Positions 15,754-24,437 of a stretch of 42,078 nt of DNA are shown one piece after another. The first letter of the stretch is position 1. The number at the start of each line of letters is the position of its first letter. The notes under the pieces are model-generated. The model ran no database searches. It worked only from the letters and a program-made list of their open reading frames with translations, and had not been told where the DNA came from. This DNA is from Elusimicrobiaceae bacterium (lineage in GTDB: Bacteria; Elusimicrobiota; Elusimicrobia; Elusimicrobiales; Elusimicrobiaceae), in assembly GCA_016283355.1 (NCBI GenBank), contig JAEEMS010000017.1, positions 1 through 42,078 of the forward strand, in the 5' to 3' direction. A program made the translations under genes and the position numbers.

Positions 15754-16419
15754 ATGATTGAACTGAAAAACCTAACTAAAATTTATGACCAAGCCAAAGA
15801 AAACTTGTGCGTGCTGGATGATGTTTCGCTCACGTTCCCGCGCGGAAAATTTACAGTTCTCCTGGGCCCCAGCGGCTCGGGCAAAAGCACGTTACTCAAC
15901 CTGATTGCCATGCTGGATAAACCCACTTCCGGCAAGATTTTCTTTGACGGAAAAGAACTAACCGCGATGCGCAGCGAAACAGCCCGCTCCAAAGTGCGGT
16001 TGCATAAAATGGGATTTGTATTTCAATTTGATGGGTTGCTGCCGGAATTCTCCTTGCTGGAAAACGTCAATATGCCGGCTGTTATGCGCGGGGAAAATAA
16101 ACCCGAAAAAGGGCAAAAACTATTATCCTCTCTCGGACTGGGGAAAATCAGCCACAAATTACCGGCCGACCTTTCCGGCGGAGAAAAACAACGCGCCAGT
16201 ATTGCGCGCGCTTTACGCAACCAGCCGTCTCTTTTGTTGGCCGACGAACCTACCGGTAACTTAGATGCGGCGCGCAAAATACAAATTTTTCAAGAATTTG
16301 CTACACTTAGTAAAGAGCAGGGACTAACGATTCTAATGGTTACGCACGATGCACACGCCGCCGATTATGCAGATTGTGTATTTACTTTGCGCAACCACAA
16401 ATTGGTGCAACTGAAATAA
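15754..16419 (+). CDS. lolD: Lipoprotein-releasing ABC transporter ATPase
   Basis: A 221-residue ATPase of the LolD/MacB-type ABC subfamily. Walker A is GPSGSGKST, the Q-loop FVFQFDGLLPEFS, the signature LSGGEKQR, Walker B LLLADEPTGNLD and the switch histidine MVTHD. It powers lipoprotein release with the adjacent permease. ATG 15754 gives a normal N-terminus (MIELKNLTKIY); longer in-frame readings run into lolC. Translation is probably coupled to lolC. Confidence 0.95.
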   Translation: MIELKNLTKIYDQAKENLCVLDDVSLTFPRGKFTVLLGPSGSGKSTLLNLIAMLDKPTSGKIFFDGKELTAMRSETARSKVRLHKMGFVFQFDGLLPEFSLLENVNMPAVMRGENKPEKGQKLLSSLGLGKISHKLPADLSGGEKQRASIARALRNQPSLLLADEPTGNLDAARKIQIFQEFATLSKEQGLTILMVTHDAHAADYADCVFTLRNHKLVQLK

Positions 16420-16421
16420 CA

Positions 16422-17057
16422 ATGAATACTTACCCTCTTTTATTGACAGCCGTAGGATTGTTCTCCGCAGCGGGAGCAGTTGTTCTTTGGCGAAGAAACA
16501 CGCAGAAAAAATTACAACAAAAAGCATTAAAAGGGGATCCCAAAGCCCAATACGCCTTGGGGATGTCTTACTATAAAGGGAAAAATCTACCCCAAAGTGA
16601 TACCCAATCTTTCCATTGGTTTTCAAAAGCGGCTGCCCAAGGATATGTACCGGCCCTAAATGCCTTGGCAGGTTTATGCAACGCGGGACGCGGTTGCGAA
16701 AAAAACCCGCAGCAAGCTTTTTCTTATTATGCCCAGGCAGCCGAAACAGGGGACTTTGAAGGGCGGATCAACTTAGCAGTATGTCATTTGCAGGGAATCG
16801 GAACATCGAAAGACGAACAAAAAGGGTTATCCATCTTAGAAAAAGCCGCGCAAGATAAGAGCCCTCTGGCCCAAACTTTACTAGGCCACTTATATGAAAA
16901 AGGCACCGGTTCTATTGCCCCCAGCCAAAAGCAAGCGCTGCATTATTACCTTTTGGCAGCCCAACAAGGAGAACCGATCGCCAAAAAACGTATTTCTCAA
17001 ATCCAACAAAACATCCTGCAACAATACCGCACCGACCAAAACGGAGGGAAAAAATGA
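16422..17057 (+). CDS. Membrane-anchored Sel1-repeat protein
   Basis: A 211-residue protein. An N-terminal membrane segment (about 5-24) is followed by four to five Sel1-like repeats (about 38-195) with the usual pattern of small residues: GDPKAQYALGMSYYKG, GYVPALNALAGLCNAGRG, GDFEGRINLAVCHLQGIG, SPLAQTLLGHLYEKGTG. Sel1 repeats are alpha-solenoid scaffolds. It starts 2 bp after lolD and overlaps the next gene by four bases (ATGA), so it is part of the lolCD transcript. A role in envelope assembly is inference from context. Confidence 0.87.
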   Translation: MNTYPLLLTAVGLFSAAGAVVLWRRNTQKKLQQKALKGDPKAQYALGMSYYKGKNLPQSDTQSFHWFSKAAAQGYVPALNALAGLCNAGRGCEKNPQQAFSYYAQAAETGDFEGRINLAVCHLQGIGTSKDEQKGLSILEKAAQDKSPLAQTLLGHLYEKGTGSIAPSQKQALHYYLLAAQQGEPIAKKRISQIQQNILQQYRTDQNGGKK

Positions 17058-17890
17058 TTCCCTTTTTGATATTCTTTTTTGTATTACTGATTCTTGCGTT
17101 TGGGGTGCTTTCCCTTACGCGCCGCCATCAATTAGAAGTTATCGCAAAGCGGTTGCACCTTTTGTTCAATGGCTATCGCGAAAGTGTAACCACCGCACAA
17201 AGCGCGGGACAGCTTGAATTTTTTACAAAATTCTTTCATCAGTATAACAATGTTTTTACTTTCTCCGATACAGTTGCCTTTTTCCGTATCGCGGATGATA
17301 CTATCTTCCCGGACGATAATCCTCAAACACAACCCAACCACCTCACTATTTTCACGGCGGAATTTAAAAATCAAGAAATGCCTTGTTTTAAAATCGTTCC
17401 GGATCATTCCCCGTTTGCCTCTTCTAAATATCCGTTGGCAGAAACGGATACGTTACAGCTGGGCGAAAATTACCGTCTGTATTGTGAAGACCCCGATTTG
17501 CCCGCCCGTATCCCGGCCGAAATTTTATCCTTGTTCAAAGCGGGCACCTCTCTTTATTTGGAAGTAAACGGAAATGCGTTGGTATTTCACGAACATACGC
17601 TTGTCCAACCTGCAGACGTCCCTGCTTTCCGGTTGCGCGGAATGTTATTGGCACACACCTGTGAGTTGATACGCGTAAAGAGGGCTTCTTCCCCTACCGT
17701 TCCACCAACGACACAACAATTTATTGACGAAACAATTCCCCCGGGGGCCTTCTCCTTTCTGGCAAACAATTCACAAAATACGGCCCCGCGTTCGCAAAAT
17801 TGGTTATTGCTGGGGTCCTTGTTGTTGGTAGGGATTATTGTTGGAATTTCGTTTTTTGCCTTATTTTTACTCAAATATGTACCCCATTAA
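17054..17890 (+). CDS. Bitopic/polytopic membrane protein, unknown
   Basis: A 278-residue protein, not recognised. A hydrophobic N-terminal segment (about 2-21) is followed by a soluble region of about 220 residues, a Ser/Thr/Pro/Asn-rich linker (about 212-248) and a C-terminal membrane helix (about 250-273). The soluble part has mixed alpha/beta character without catalytic motifs I can name. Its start overlaps the Sel1-repeat gene by 4 bp, and no terminator separates it from that gene, so both probably belong to the lolCD operon. Confidence 0.8.
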   Translation: MIPFLIFFFVLLILAFGVLSLTRRHQLEVIAKRLHLLFNGYRESVTTAQSAGQLEFFTKFFHQYNNVFTFSDTVAFFRIADDTIFPDDNPQTQPNHLTIFTAEFKNQEMPCFKIVPDHSPFASSKYPLAETDTLQLGENYRLYCEDPDLPARIPAEILSLFKAGTSLYLEVNGNALVFHEHTLVQPADVPAFRLRGMLLAHTCELIRVKRASSPTVPPTTQQFIDETIPPGAFSFLANNSQNTAPRSQNWLLLGSLLLVGIIVGISFFALFLLKYVPH

Positions 17891-17917
17891 CCCTTTTTTA
17901 AATTTACGCATATTTTC

Positions 17918-17923
17918 TATAAT
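17918..17923 (+). promoter_or_regulatory. -10 box of ispH, predicted leaderless transcript
   Basis: Consensus TATAAT at 17918-17923, six bases before ATG 17930, with no Shine-Dalgarno in between. Confidence 0.6.
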
Positions 17924-17929
17924 ATAGCT

Positions 17930-18790
17930 ATGAGTGAACAAGAGGATGTAATCGTCGCCAAACGGGCAGGATTTTGCCCCGGTGTTAAACGTGCCATCGA
18001 CAAAGTGCTGGAACTGGAAGCTTCCGGGCATTTTCCCGTTTACACCATTGGTCCGCTGATTCATAACAAACAAGTCACGGATATGTTAGCCGCCAAAAAA
18101 ATTTCTGCCATTGAGAAACCGCAAGAAGCTAAAGATAAAAACGGCGTATTGGTGATCCGTGCTCACGGAATTACTCCGGAGTTTCAGAAAGAGGTAGAAT
18201 CCTGCGGTATGAAAGTAGTAGATGCCACTTGTCCGCTAGTTAAACACGCGCAAAATGTTATTGCACAATTTGCCGCAAAAGGATATCACACAATTATCGT
18301 AGGGGATGCCCATCATGCCGAAGTGATAGGCCTTATGGGATACACGCAGGGCAAAGGGATGGTTGTATCCGGCCCGCAGGAGGCCCAACACCTTCCGTAT
18401 TTTGATAAAGTAAACGTCGTCTCGCAAACTACACAAAAAGAAAGTGTATTTTTCGAAACTGCCGAAGAAATTAAAAAACATGCAGACATTTGCCAAGTTT
18501 CCAACACTATTTGCCAACCCACCAAAGACCGCCAGAAGGAAACCATCGAACTGGCCCAAAGTGCAGATTTAGTGATTGTTGTAGGCGGGAAACACAGTGC
18601 CAATACCGCACGTTTGGCGTTGCTATGCAAGGCCCTGTCTTCAGCCGTGCAGCATGTAGAAACAGAAGCAGAATTGGATGAAAATTTAATTCATCATGCT
18701 AAAAAAATTTTTATAACAGCCGGCGCTTCTACCCCCAGTTGGGTAATTGACCGTGTGGCGGAGCGCGTTAAAACATTACGCGCCGATTAA
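17930..18790 (+). CDS. ispH: 4-hydroxy-3-methylbut-2-enyl diphosphate reductase
   Basis: A 286-residue IspH, last step of the MEP isoprenoid pathway: HMBPP is reduced to IPP and DMAPP by a [4Fe-4S] enzyme. The cluster cysteines are Cys16 (GFCPGVKRAI), the Cys in VDATCPLVK and the Cys in NTICQPTKDRQ. Substrate-binding motifs are IHNKQVTDM, VIRAHGI, HHAEVIGLMG, VSQTTQKES, SANTARL and GASTPSWVI. Length is normal. It is followed after 9 bp by pfkA and then rlmB. Confidence 0.97.
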   Translation: MSEQEDVIVAKRAGFCPGVKRAIDKVLELEASGHFPVYTIGPLIHNKQVTDMLAAKKISAIEKPQEAKDKNGVLVIRAHGITPEFQKEVESCGMKVVDATCPLVKHAQNVIAQFAAKGYHTIIVGDAHHAEVIGLMGYTQGKGMVVSGPQEAQHLPYFDKVNVVSQTTQKESVFFETAEEIKKHADICQVSNTICQPTKDRQKETIELAQSADLVIVVGGKHSANTARLALLCKALSSAVQHVETEAELDENLIHHAKKIFITAGASTPSWVIDRVAERVKTLRAD

Positions 18791-18799
18791 GAGGAACTT

Positions 18800-19900
18800 A
18801 TGACCATTAAACGTATCGGAATTTTAACTGCCGGAGGCGATTGTCCGGGCCTCAATGCCGTAGTACGCGCTGTAAGCAAAAATGCATTAGGCCACGGAAT
18901 TGAAGTATGGGGTATACGCAACGGGTTCGACGGACTCGTGCGCAACGATTTATTTAAAATTACCGATGAAACCGTATCCGGTATTTTAACATTGGGCGGA
19001 ACCGTTTTGGGCTCCAGCAATATTGCGGATCCCTTTCACTACACGTTAGCCCCGTTCGGCACCCCGCAAGACCCCAAAGATTTGTCCGATGTAGTGTTGC
19101 ATCATTTTAAAGAACGCAATTTGGATGCACTCATCACCGTAGGCGGAGACGGGACATTGCACATGTCCCAGAAATTTGTGGAATTAGGGCTTCCTATTGT
19201 AGCCGTTCCCAAAACAATTGATAACGATTTGGACGCCACAGACCAGACTTTCGGGTTTGATTCGGCACTGCATATTGCTACCGAAGCCATCGACCGTCTG
19301 CATACTACCGCCCAATCTCACCACCGTGTTATGATCGTAGAAACAATGGGCCGTTATGCCGGTTGGATTGCGTTGCGTTCCGCATTGGCCGGTGGTGGCG
19401 ACATTGTGCTCATTCCAGAAATTCCTTACAACGACGATGTGATTGTAAATCACATCCTTGAACGTAAAAATCGGGGAAAAAATTTCAGTATTGTGGTAGC
19501 GGCCGAAGGTGCCAAAAACGAAGCAGGGCAACAAAGTATCGCCCGCACCGTAGAAGGCAGTACCGATTCTATCCGTTTGGGTGGTATTGCCTATCAATTA
19601 AGCGACCGCATCGAACAACGCACCGGCATTGAATCGCGTGCGTGTATTTTGGGCCACACACAGCGCGGGGGTACCCCCACTGCATTTGACCGTTGGCTTT
19701 CTACGCTCTACGGAGCCAAAGCCCTGGACATGGTCCTCGAAAATAAATTTGGGTATATGGCCTCTTTTAAAAATTTCCAAATTACCGAAGTCAAAATTGC
19801 GGACGCTATCGCCCGCTTGAAACGCGTGGACCCCAACGGAATAGAAGTAAAAGCCGCGTTGGCAATCGGCATGAGTTTCGGTTCGGCCCAAATCGGCTAG
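18800..19900 (+). CDS. pfkA: 6-phosphofructokinase (group III, ATP-type signature)
   Basis: A 366-residue phosphofructokinase that phosphorylates fructose 6-phosphate at C1. Motifs are TAGGDCPGLNAVVRA, GGDGTLHMS, PKTIDNDLDATDQTFGFD, ETMGRYAGWIA and LGHTQRGGTPTAFDR. Length and PKTIDND place it in the group III (mixed-substrate) clade. Gly118 (GGDGT) corresponds to E. coli Gly104, where pyrophosphate enzymes carry Asp. Lys138 corresponds to position 124, which is Gly in classical ATP enzymes. The Gly/Lys pair is known from ATP-using actinobacterial enzymes. A GAGGAA Shine-Dalgarno precedes ATG 18800. Confidence 0.95.
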   Translation: MTIKRIGILTAGGDCPGLNAVVRAVSKNALGHGIEVWGIRNGFDGLVRNDLFKITDETVSGILTLGGTVLGSSNIADPFHYTLAPFGTPQDPKDLSDVVLHHFKERNLDALITVGGDGTLHMSQKFVELGLPIVAVPKTIDNDLDATDQTFGFDSALHIATEAIDRLHTTAQSHHRVMIVETMGRYAGWIALRSALAGGGDIVLIPEIPYNDDVIVNHILERKNRGKNFSIVVAAEGAKNEAGQQSIARTVEGSTDSIRLGGIAYQLSDRIEQRTGIESRACILGHTQRGGTPTAFDRWLSTLYGAKALDMVLENKFGYMASFKNFQITEVKIADAIARLKRVDPNGIEVKAALAIGMSFGSAQIG

Positions 19901-19908
19901 GAGGATAT

Positions 19909-20661
19909 ATGCAAGATAATCAAGATATTATTTACGGGATTCACCCGGTCATGGAAGCCCTTCGCAGCAAGAAACGCAACGTTACCCAGTTGTACGTATC
20001 GGATTCCAAAGCCGGACACCGCTCGGTAGAAGACATTATCCGCTTGGCGAAACGTGCCAATGTGCGCATAGACCGAATTGATAACAAAACCTTAGACCGC
20101 CTGACACACCATGCCAACCATCAGGGAATTATGGCCAAAGTACAGCCCATCCAACTCATGAAACTTTCCACCGCCATTTATGATATGGAAGGGAAAAAGG
20201 ACGAATTGTGGCTTGCAATAGATGAAATGACGGACCCACAAAACTTGGGGGCTATTATCCGCAGTGCATCGTGTTTAGGTTTTTCAACGATCATTCTCCC
20301 TAACCGCCGGACCGTTGGGATTACTCCTGCAGTATATAAGGTGGCCTGCGGAGCCATTGAAAACGTGAAAATTGTGGAAGTGGCAAATTTATCTTCCGCA
20401 TTAAACGATTTAAAAGAAGAAGGATTTTGGATTTACGGTGCCGATATGTCCGGCAAACCCATCCATAAAATGAAGTACAATTCCCCGGCCGTACTGGTAA
20501 TCGGTTCGGAAGGATTCGGTATCCGCGAAAAGACAGCCGAAAACTGTGATGAAGTCATATCCATTGAACAAAAACAGATGGGAGGCGTGGACAGTTTAAA
20601 TGCTTCCGCCGCAGCCAGCATCATTATGTACGATATGATGGCCAAAGTAAAATTAAAATAA
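19909..20661 (+). CDS. rlmB: 23S rRNA 2'-O-methyltransferase, RlmB/TrmH family
   Basis: A 250-residue SPOUT-class RNA methyltransferase. The N-terminal L30e-like substrate-binding domain (about 8-80) begins YGIHPVMEAL. The SpoU domain (about 95-245) has motif 1 DPQNLGAIIRSA, motif 2 VLVIGSEGFGIR and motif 3 SLNASAAASIIMYD. Family members of this type methylate G2251 of 23S rRNA; exact position specificity is inferred. GGAGG precedes ATG 19909. Last gene of the ispH-pfkA-rlmB run. Confidence 0.92.
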   Translation: MQDNQDIIYGIHPVMEALRSKKRNVTQLYVSDSKAGHRSVEDIIRLAKRANVRIDRIDNKTLDRLTHHANHQGIMAKVQPIQLMKLSTAIYDMEGKKDELWLAIDEMTDPQNLGAIIRSASCLGFSTIILPNRRTVGITPAVYKVACGAIENVKIVEVANLSSALNDLKEEGFWIYGADMSGKPIHKMKYNSPAVLVIGSEGFGIREKTAENCDEVISIEQKQMGGVDSLNASAAASIIMYDMMAKVKLK

Positions 20662-20676
20662 AATATTTTTTATCAC

Positions 20677-20708
20677 AAAAAGCCCTCGGGTGTACCCGAG
20701 GGCTTTTT
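20677..20708. terminator. Bidirectional terminator between rlmB and the pilin gene
   Basis: AAAAAGCCCTCGGG, loop TGTA, then CCCGAGGGCTTTTT: a perfect 14-bp stem with T-tracts usable from both sides. Confidence 0.9.
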
Positions 20709-20724
20709 AAAATGATACGTGCTA

Positions 20725-21291
20725 CTATAACGGAATTTCATACTTGCGGGAAGTGGCACTCCTACTATAAAATGTACCATCCATAATATCTTCGCAATAT
20801 GATCCCTCTCCCTTTTTATATTTAAAACGGCCCTTAACATTTTCTACACAGGCCACTTTCTCCAAGGGGAACTGTATACCGTCTGCACGTTCCAGTTGTA
20901 TGAAAAATCCGGCTCCGGCGTAAGGCCCGGAAATAAGTCCCACAGCAATGGATGGGTTCTTCCCTTTTTCCAATTCAACAGACCACATCTTCCCCTTAAT
21001 CCCTTCCGTATTGTAATACCCCCAACAAGGAGAGTTGTTATTTTGCGCACACTTCACTCTTTCTCCTTGGAAAGAAATTGAAAGAGCATTCAAAGAACTG
21101 GCAAAAGAGCCGTGCGACATTTGGAACATTTTTTCCGCATGGTATATGGAGCGTAACAGCGAAATCGCTTCCATGGCGCGCGTACGTTCCGTCGCTTTAC
21201 GATATTCCACAACCCCTATCGAAACAAGCACCGCGATTATAAGTGTAACAACGAGCATTTCTAAAAGTGTAAACCCATTTCTCTCTTGCAT
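20725..21291 (-). CDS. Type IV pilin-like protein (intact prepilin)
   Basis: A 188-residue prepilin-like protein. A short charged leader (MQERN) is followed by the prepilin peptidase motif G-FTLLE and a hydrophobic helix (about 7-30). Then comes YRKATERTRAMEAISLLRSIYHAEKMFQMSHGSF, typical of pseudopilins and minor pilins. Four cysteines occur in the globular part (about 78-172). It is expected to be cleaved and methylated by PilD and assembled into a type IV pilus or type II-like pseudopilus. AGAGGAAA precedes ATG 21291. It stands alone, with no pilus machinery in the window. Confidence 0.88.
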   Translation of the reverse strand: MQERNGFTLLEMLVVTLIIAVLVSIGVVEYRKATERTRAMEAISLLRSIYHAEKMFQMSHGSFASSLNALSISFQGERVKCAQNNNSPCWGYYNTEGIKGKMWSVELEKGKNPSIAVGLISGPYAGAGFFIQLERADGIQFPLEKVACVENVKGRFKYKKGEGSYCEDIMDGTFYSRSATSRKYEIPL

Positions 21292-21419
21292 ATATTTCCT
21301 CTTGTTATAGTATACAAAAATAAAAGGACCTTTCTGAAAAGATAATTTATTTCTCTTTTCTTTTCTCTCTTCAAATGCTATGCTGAAGACAAGAAGAAAA
21401 TTTATGGGGAGGTGTGCTT

Positions 21420-22736
21420 ATGCGCATGTTGGATATTATTATCAAAAAACGCAACGCTCAATCTTTAACGCAGGAAGAATTTAACTTTGTGGCGCAGGGA
21501 GCCGCCAAAGGAACCGTTCCCGATTACCAACTTTCCTCTTTTTTAATGGCTTGCTTCTTAAACCCGCTTTCAGAAAAAGAAACCGCCATGCTGACCAAAG
21601 CGATGGCACACTCCGGCGGACGGCTTGATTTTTCAAAGGTAACTACTTTGCCCAAAGTAGATAAACATTCTACCGGCGGCGTAGGGGACGGAATTTCGCT
21701 GGCATTGGCTCCACTGGCTGCCTGTGGCGGCGTAGCCGTACCCATGATGTCCGGCCGCGGGCTTGGCCACACGGGTGGCACGTTGGATAAATTGGAATCC
21801 ATGAAAAATTTTGAAGTACGTGTCCCGGTAAATTTAATTTATCGTCAAATTAAAAAATTAAATGTTTGTATGTTCGGCCAAACAAATGACCTTGCGCCCG
21901 CCGACCGCAAACTTTATTCGCTGCGCGATGCCAGTGGTTCCGTAGAAAGTCGCCCCCTGATTGTGGCAAGTATCCTTTCCAAAAAATACGCCGAAGGGGT
22001 AGATAGTTTACTGATGGACGTTAAATATGGATCCGGTGCGTTTATGCAAAAGTTGGAAGACAGCCGCAAATTGGCCCGCGCTTTGGTAACCGTTGCCAAA
22101 CAACTAGGACTCAAATGCCGCGCCCTGATTACCTACATGGACCAACCTTTAGGCCGTGCCATCGGGAACGCTAATGAAATGTTCCAAACCATCAAAATTT
22201 TGCAGGGAGACAAAGAAATTGCGCCTGATTTTTATGAACTCTTGATTGAAGAAGCCGCTACTATGCTCGTTATCAGTGGGAAACAAAAAGATATGGCCAA
22301 AGCTCGCGCTCTTATGAAAGAGAAAATCGAAAACGGGGAAGCCCTCGCAAAGTTACGTGAGATGATTAAATGGCAAGGGGCCTCCCCCGATGCTGTGGAC
22401 CGTCCGGAACGATACTTTAAAAATGCTCCGTTAACGGCTATTTTCCAAGCTCCCTCCAGCGGTTATGTGCAGCATATCGATGCCAAAATCAGCGGGGTAG
22501 CCGCCGTTGCCTTGGGAGCCGGCCGTAACACCATGGAAGATGCCATTGACTACGGAGCCGGCATTTGGTTAGAACGAAAAGCGGGTGATCCCGTCAAAAA
22601 AGGGGATACGATTGCCCTGTTGTACGCGTCGGACAAAAAACGGTTGGCCCAAGGGCTGGAATTATTCTCTAAGGCCGTGAAAATAGGTAAACAAAAACCG
22701 GCACCTTATAAAATCGTAAAAGAAATCATCAAATAA
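21420..22736 (+). CDS. pdp: Pyrimidine-nucleoside (thymidine) phosphorylase
   Basis: A 438-residue member of the thymidine/pyrimidine-nucleoside phosphorylase family, which splits pyrimidine (deoxy)nucleosides with phosphate into base and (deoxy)ribose 1-phosphate. Signature KHSTGGVGDGISLALAPL is followed by SGRGLGHTGGTLDKLES. The C-terminal lobe (about 345-435, SSGYVQHIDA, GAGR) is present and length is normal. Whether it prefers thymidine (DeoA) or is broad (Pdp) cannot be read here. GGGGAGG lies 7 bases before ATG 21420; the GTG at 21414 is too close to this site. Confidence 0.93.
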   Translation: MRMLDIIIKKRNAQSLTQEEFNFVAQGAAKGTVPDYQLSSFLMACFLNPLSEKETAMLTKAMAHSGGRLDFSKVTTLPKVDKHSTGGVGDGISLALAPLAACGGVAVPMMSGRGLGHTGGTLDKLESMKNFEVRVPVNLIYRQIKKLNVCMFGQTNDLAPADRKLYSLRDASGSVESRPLIVASILSKKYAEGVDSLLMDVKYGSGAFMQKLEDSRKLARALVTVAKQLGLKCRALITYMDQPLGRAIGNANEMFQTIKILQGDKEIAPDFYELLIEEAATMLVISGKQKDMAKARALMKEKIENGEALAKLREMIKWQGASPDAVDRPERYFKNAPLTAIFQAPSSGYVQHIDAKISGVAAVALGAGRNTMEDAIDYGAGIWLERKAGDPVKKGDTIALLYASDKKRLAQGLELFSKAVKIGKQKPAPYKIVKEIIK

Positions 22737-22741
22737 AAATG

Positions 22742-22770
22742 GCCCCTTTCCTTTAGAAAGGGGCGTTTTA
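22742..22770 (+). terminator. Terminator after the pyrimidine phosphorylase gene
   Basis: GCCCCTTTC (22742-22750) pairs with GAAAGGGGC (22756-22764), followed by GTTTTA. It lies only 30 bp before ruvA, so the T-tract occupies the place of the ruvA -35. Confidence 0.85.
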
Positions 22771-22785
22771 TCTATTCTTGTTATA

Positions 22786-22794
22786 TGCTAAAAT
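22786..22794 (+). promoter_or_regulatory. Extended -10 of ruvA, predicted leaderless transcript
   Basis: TGCTAAAAT, with the hexamer at 22789-22794. It lies six bases before ATG 22801, with no Shine-Dalgarno. Confidence 0.55.
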
Positions 22795-22800
22795 GAAACT

Positions 22801-23412
22801 ATGATTGCTTATTTACAAGGAACCGTATTGGAAACTTCACAAGATCGTGCCGTAGTGGTATGCGGTGGCGTAGGATATGAAGTTAATTTGACGCCTGCCA
22901 CTCTTCAGGAATTAACCATCGGAACGGAAGTTTCACTTTATATCGCGGAATCTCTTTCTCCTTACGATGGTACCGCGTTGTACGGTTTTCTACACAAAGA
23001 AGATAAAGATTTGTGGTACTTGTTCAAAACTGCTATTCCCAATACCGGGCCCAAAAAAGCCCTGGAATATTTGAACAAAGCGTTGCGCTCGGTGGCGGAT
23101 TTTCACAATGCTATTTTGCAGCGGGATCCTAAAATTTTAACCAGTATTTTTGGGTTTACCGCCAAAACAGCCGAAAAACTCATTACGTCGTTAAAAGACA
23201 AAATGGATGCTATCACCGTACAGGGGGAAAGCAAAATCAAAGTGTTGGACACACCCCCGCAACTTTCCGGCGTATTGGAAGCATTGAGTGCTTTGGGATA
23301 TTCTCCCGCGGAATCCCGCCGGGCCATGGATAAACTTTATACACAAGGCATGAATCCCAATGATAAGTTGGAAAATATAGTTAAGGAAGCATTGCGGGTA
23401 TTGAAAAAATGA
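22801..23412 (+). CDS. ruvA: Holliday junction branch migration protein RuvA
   Basis: A 203-residue RuvA, the junction-binding tetramer that loads RuvB. The N-terminal OB domain (about 1-62) includes [12 protein letters not shown]. The two helix-hairpin-helix motifs are diverged: [11 protein letters not shown] (about 82-92) and [17 protein letters not shown] (about 119-135), where the usual second motif is closer to GIGKKTAERL. The C-terminal RuvB-contact domain (about 155-203) has [17 protein letters not shown]. Its stop overlaps the ruvB start (ATGA). Confidence 0.94.
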   Translation: MIAYLQGTVLETSQDRAVVVCGGVGYEVNLTPATLQELTIGTEVSLYIAESLSPYDGTALYGFLHKEDKDLWYLFKTAIPNTGPKKALEYLNKALRSVADFHNAILQRDPKILTSIFGFTAKTAEKLITSLKDKMDAITVQGESKIKVLDTPPQLSGVLEALSALGYSPAESRRAMDKLYTQGMNPNDKLENIVKEALRVLKK

Positions 23413-24428
23413 GCAACCAAAACGAAATTTTAGATGTCACCCAATTAACCGACGAATCGGCCGGCTTGGAAGCCGCGTTGCGCCCTACTACATTGGATGA
23501 GTTCGTCGGTCAGGAAAAACTCAAAGAGAATTTGCGTATTTTTATCGCAGCCGCCGCCTCCCGCAAGGAAGCATTGGACCACTGCTTGTTTTATGCTCCG
23601 CCCGGCCTCGGCAAAACAACCCTCGCCAATATTTTGGCCAAAGAATTGGGTGTAAATATTAAAGTAACTTCTGGGCCGGTATTAGCACGCCCGGGGGATT
23701 TGGCCGCCATGTTAACCACAGAGTTGGCCGAGGGAGACATTTTGTTTATTGATGAAATTCACCGTCTTAATCCCGCCGTAGAAGAAGCGCTTTATCCCGC
23801 GATGGAAGATTTTACTTTTTTCATCAATACCGGCAAAGGCGCGGGCTCCACAACATTAAAATTGGCTGTTCCGCATTTCACGTTAGTAGGAGCTACCACA
23901 CGTTCGGGTTTATTAACCGGTCCTCTACGGGATCGCTTCGGCATAGTATTTAATTTGGGATTTTATGAAATCAACGAAATTACAGATATTTTAGCCCGTT
24001 CCGCTAAATTATTATCAATCGAAGCAGACAGAGCCGGACTTATAGAATTAGCCAAACGTTCCCGCGGCACACCGCGTATTGCCAACCGGCTTTTACGCCG
24101 GGCACGGGATTTTGCTCAAGTAAAAGGAAACGGCATCATTACTTACGAAATTGCCACCTTGGCTATGGATTCGCTAGATATCGACAGCGAAGGGCTCGAT
24201 AGCGTGGACAAACGAATTTTGGAATCGTTGATTGACCGTTTTTCCGGCGGGCCCGTTGGCGTAGAAAACTTAGCCATTGCGGTTTCCGAATCGGTTGACA
24301 CATTAACAGACGTCATTGAACCGTTTTTAATCAAAGCTGGGTTTATTGCGCGTACCCCGCGCGGACGTATCGCCACTCCAAAGGCGTACGCACATATGGG
24401 ACGCAAACCGGCAGAATCACTATTCTAG
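23409..24428 (+). CDS. ruvB: Holliday junction branch migration ATPase RuvB
   Basis: A 339-residue AAA+ motor that drives branch migration with RuvA. Conserved [19 protein letters not shown] is followed by Walker [10 protein letters not shown], Walker [12 protein letters not shown], sensor 1 LVGATTRSG, arginine finger GPLRDRFG and the C-terminal winged helix ending in [18 protein letters not shown]. Full length. It overlaps ruvA by 4 bp. The stop is followed by AGGAG, which serves the next gene. Confidence 0.97.
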   Translation: MSNQNEILDVTQLTDESAGLEAALRPTTLDEFVGQEKLKENLRIFIAAAASRKEALDHCLFYAPPGLGKTTLANILAKELGVNIKVTSGPVLARPGDLAAMLTTELAEGDILFIDEIHRLNPAVEEALYPAMEDFTFFINTGKGAGSTTLKLAVPHFTLVGATTRSGLLTGPLRDRFGIVFNLGFYEINEITDILARSAKLLSIEADRAGLIELAKRSRGTPRIANRLLRRARDFAQVKGNGIITYEIATLAMDSLDIDSEGLDSVDKRILESLIDRFSGGPVGVENLAIAVSESVDTLTDVIEPFLIKAGFIARTPRGRIATPKAYAHMGRKPAESLF

Positions 24429-24437
24429 GAGTAACCA

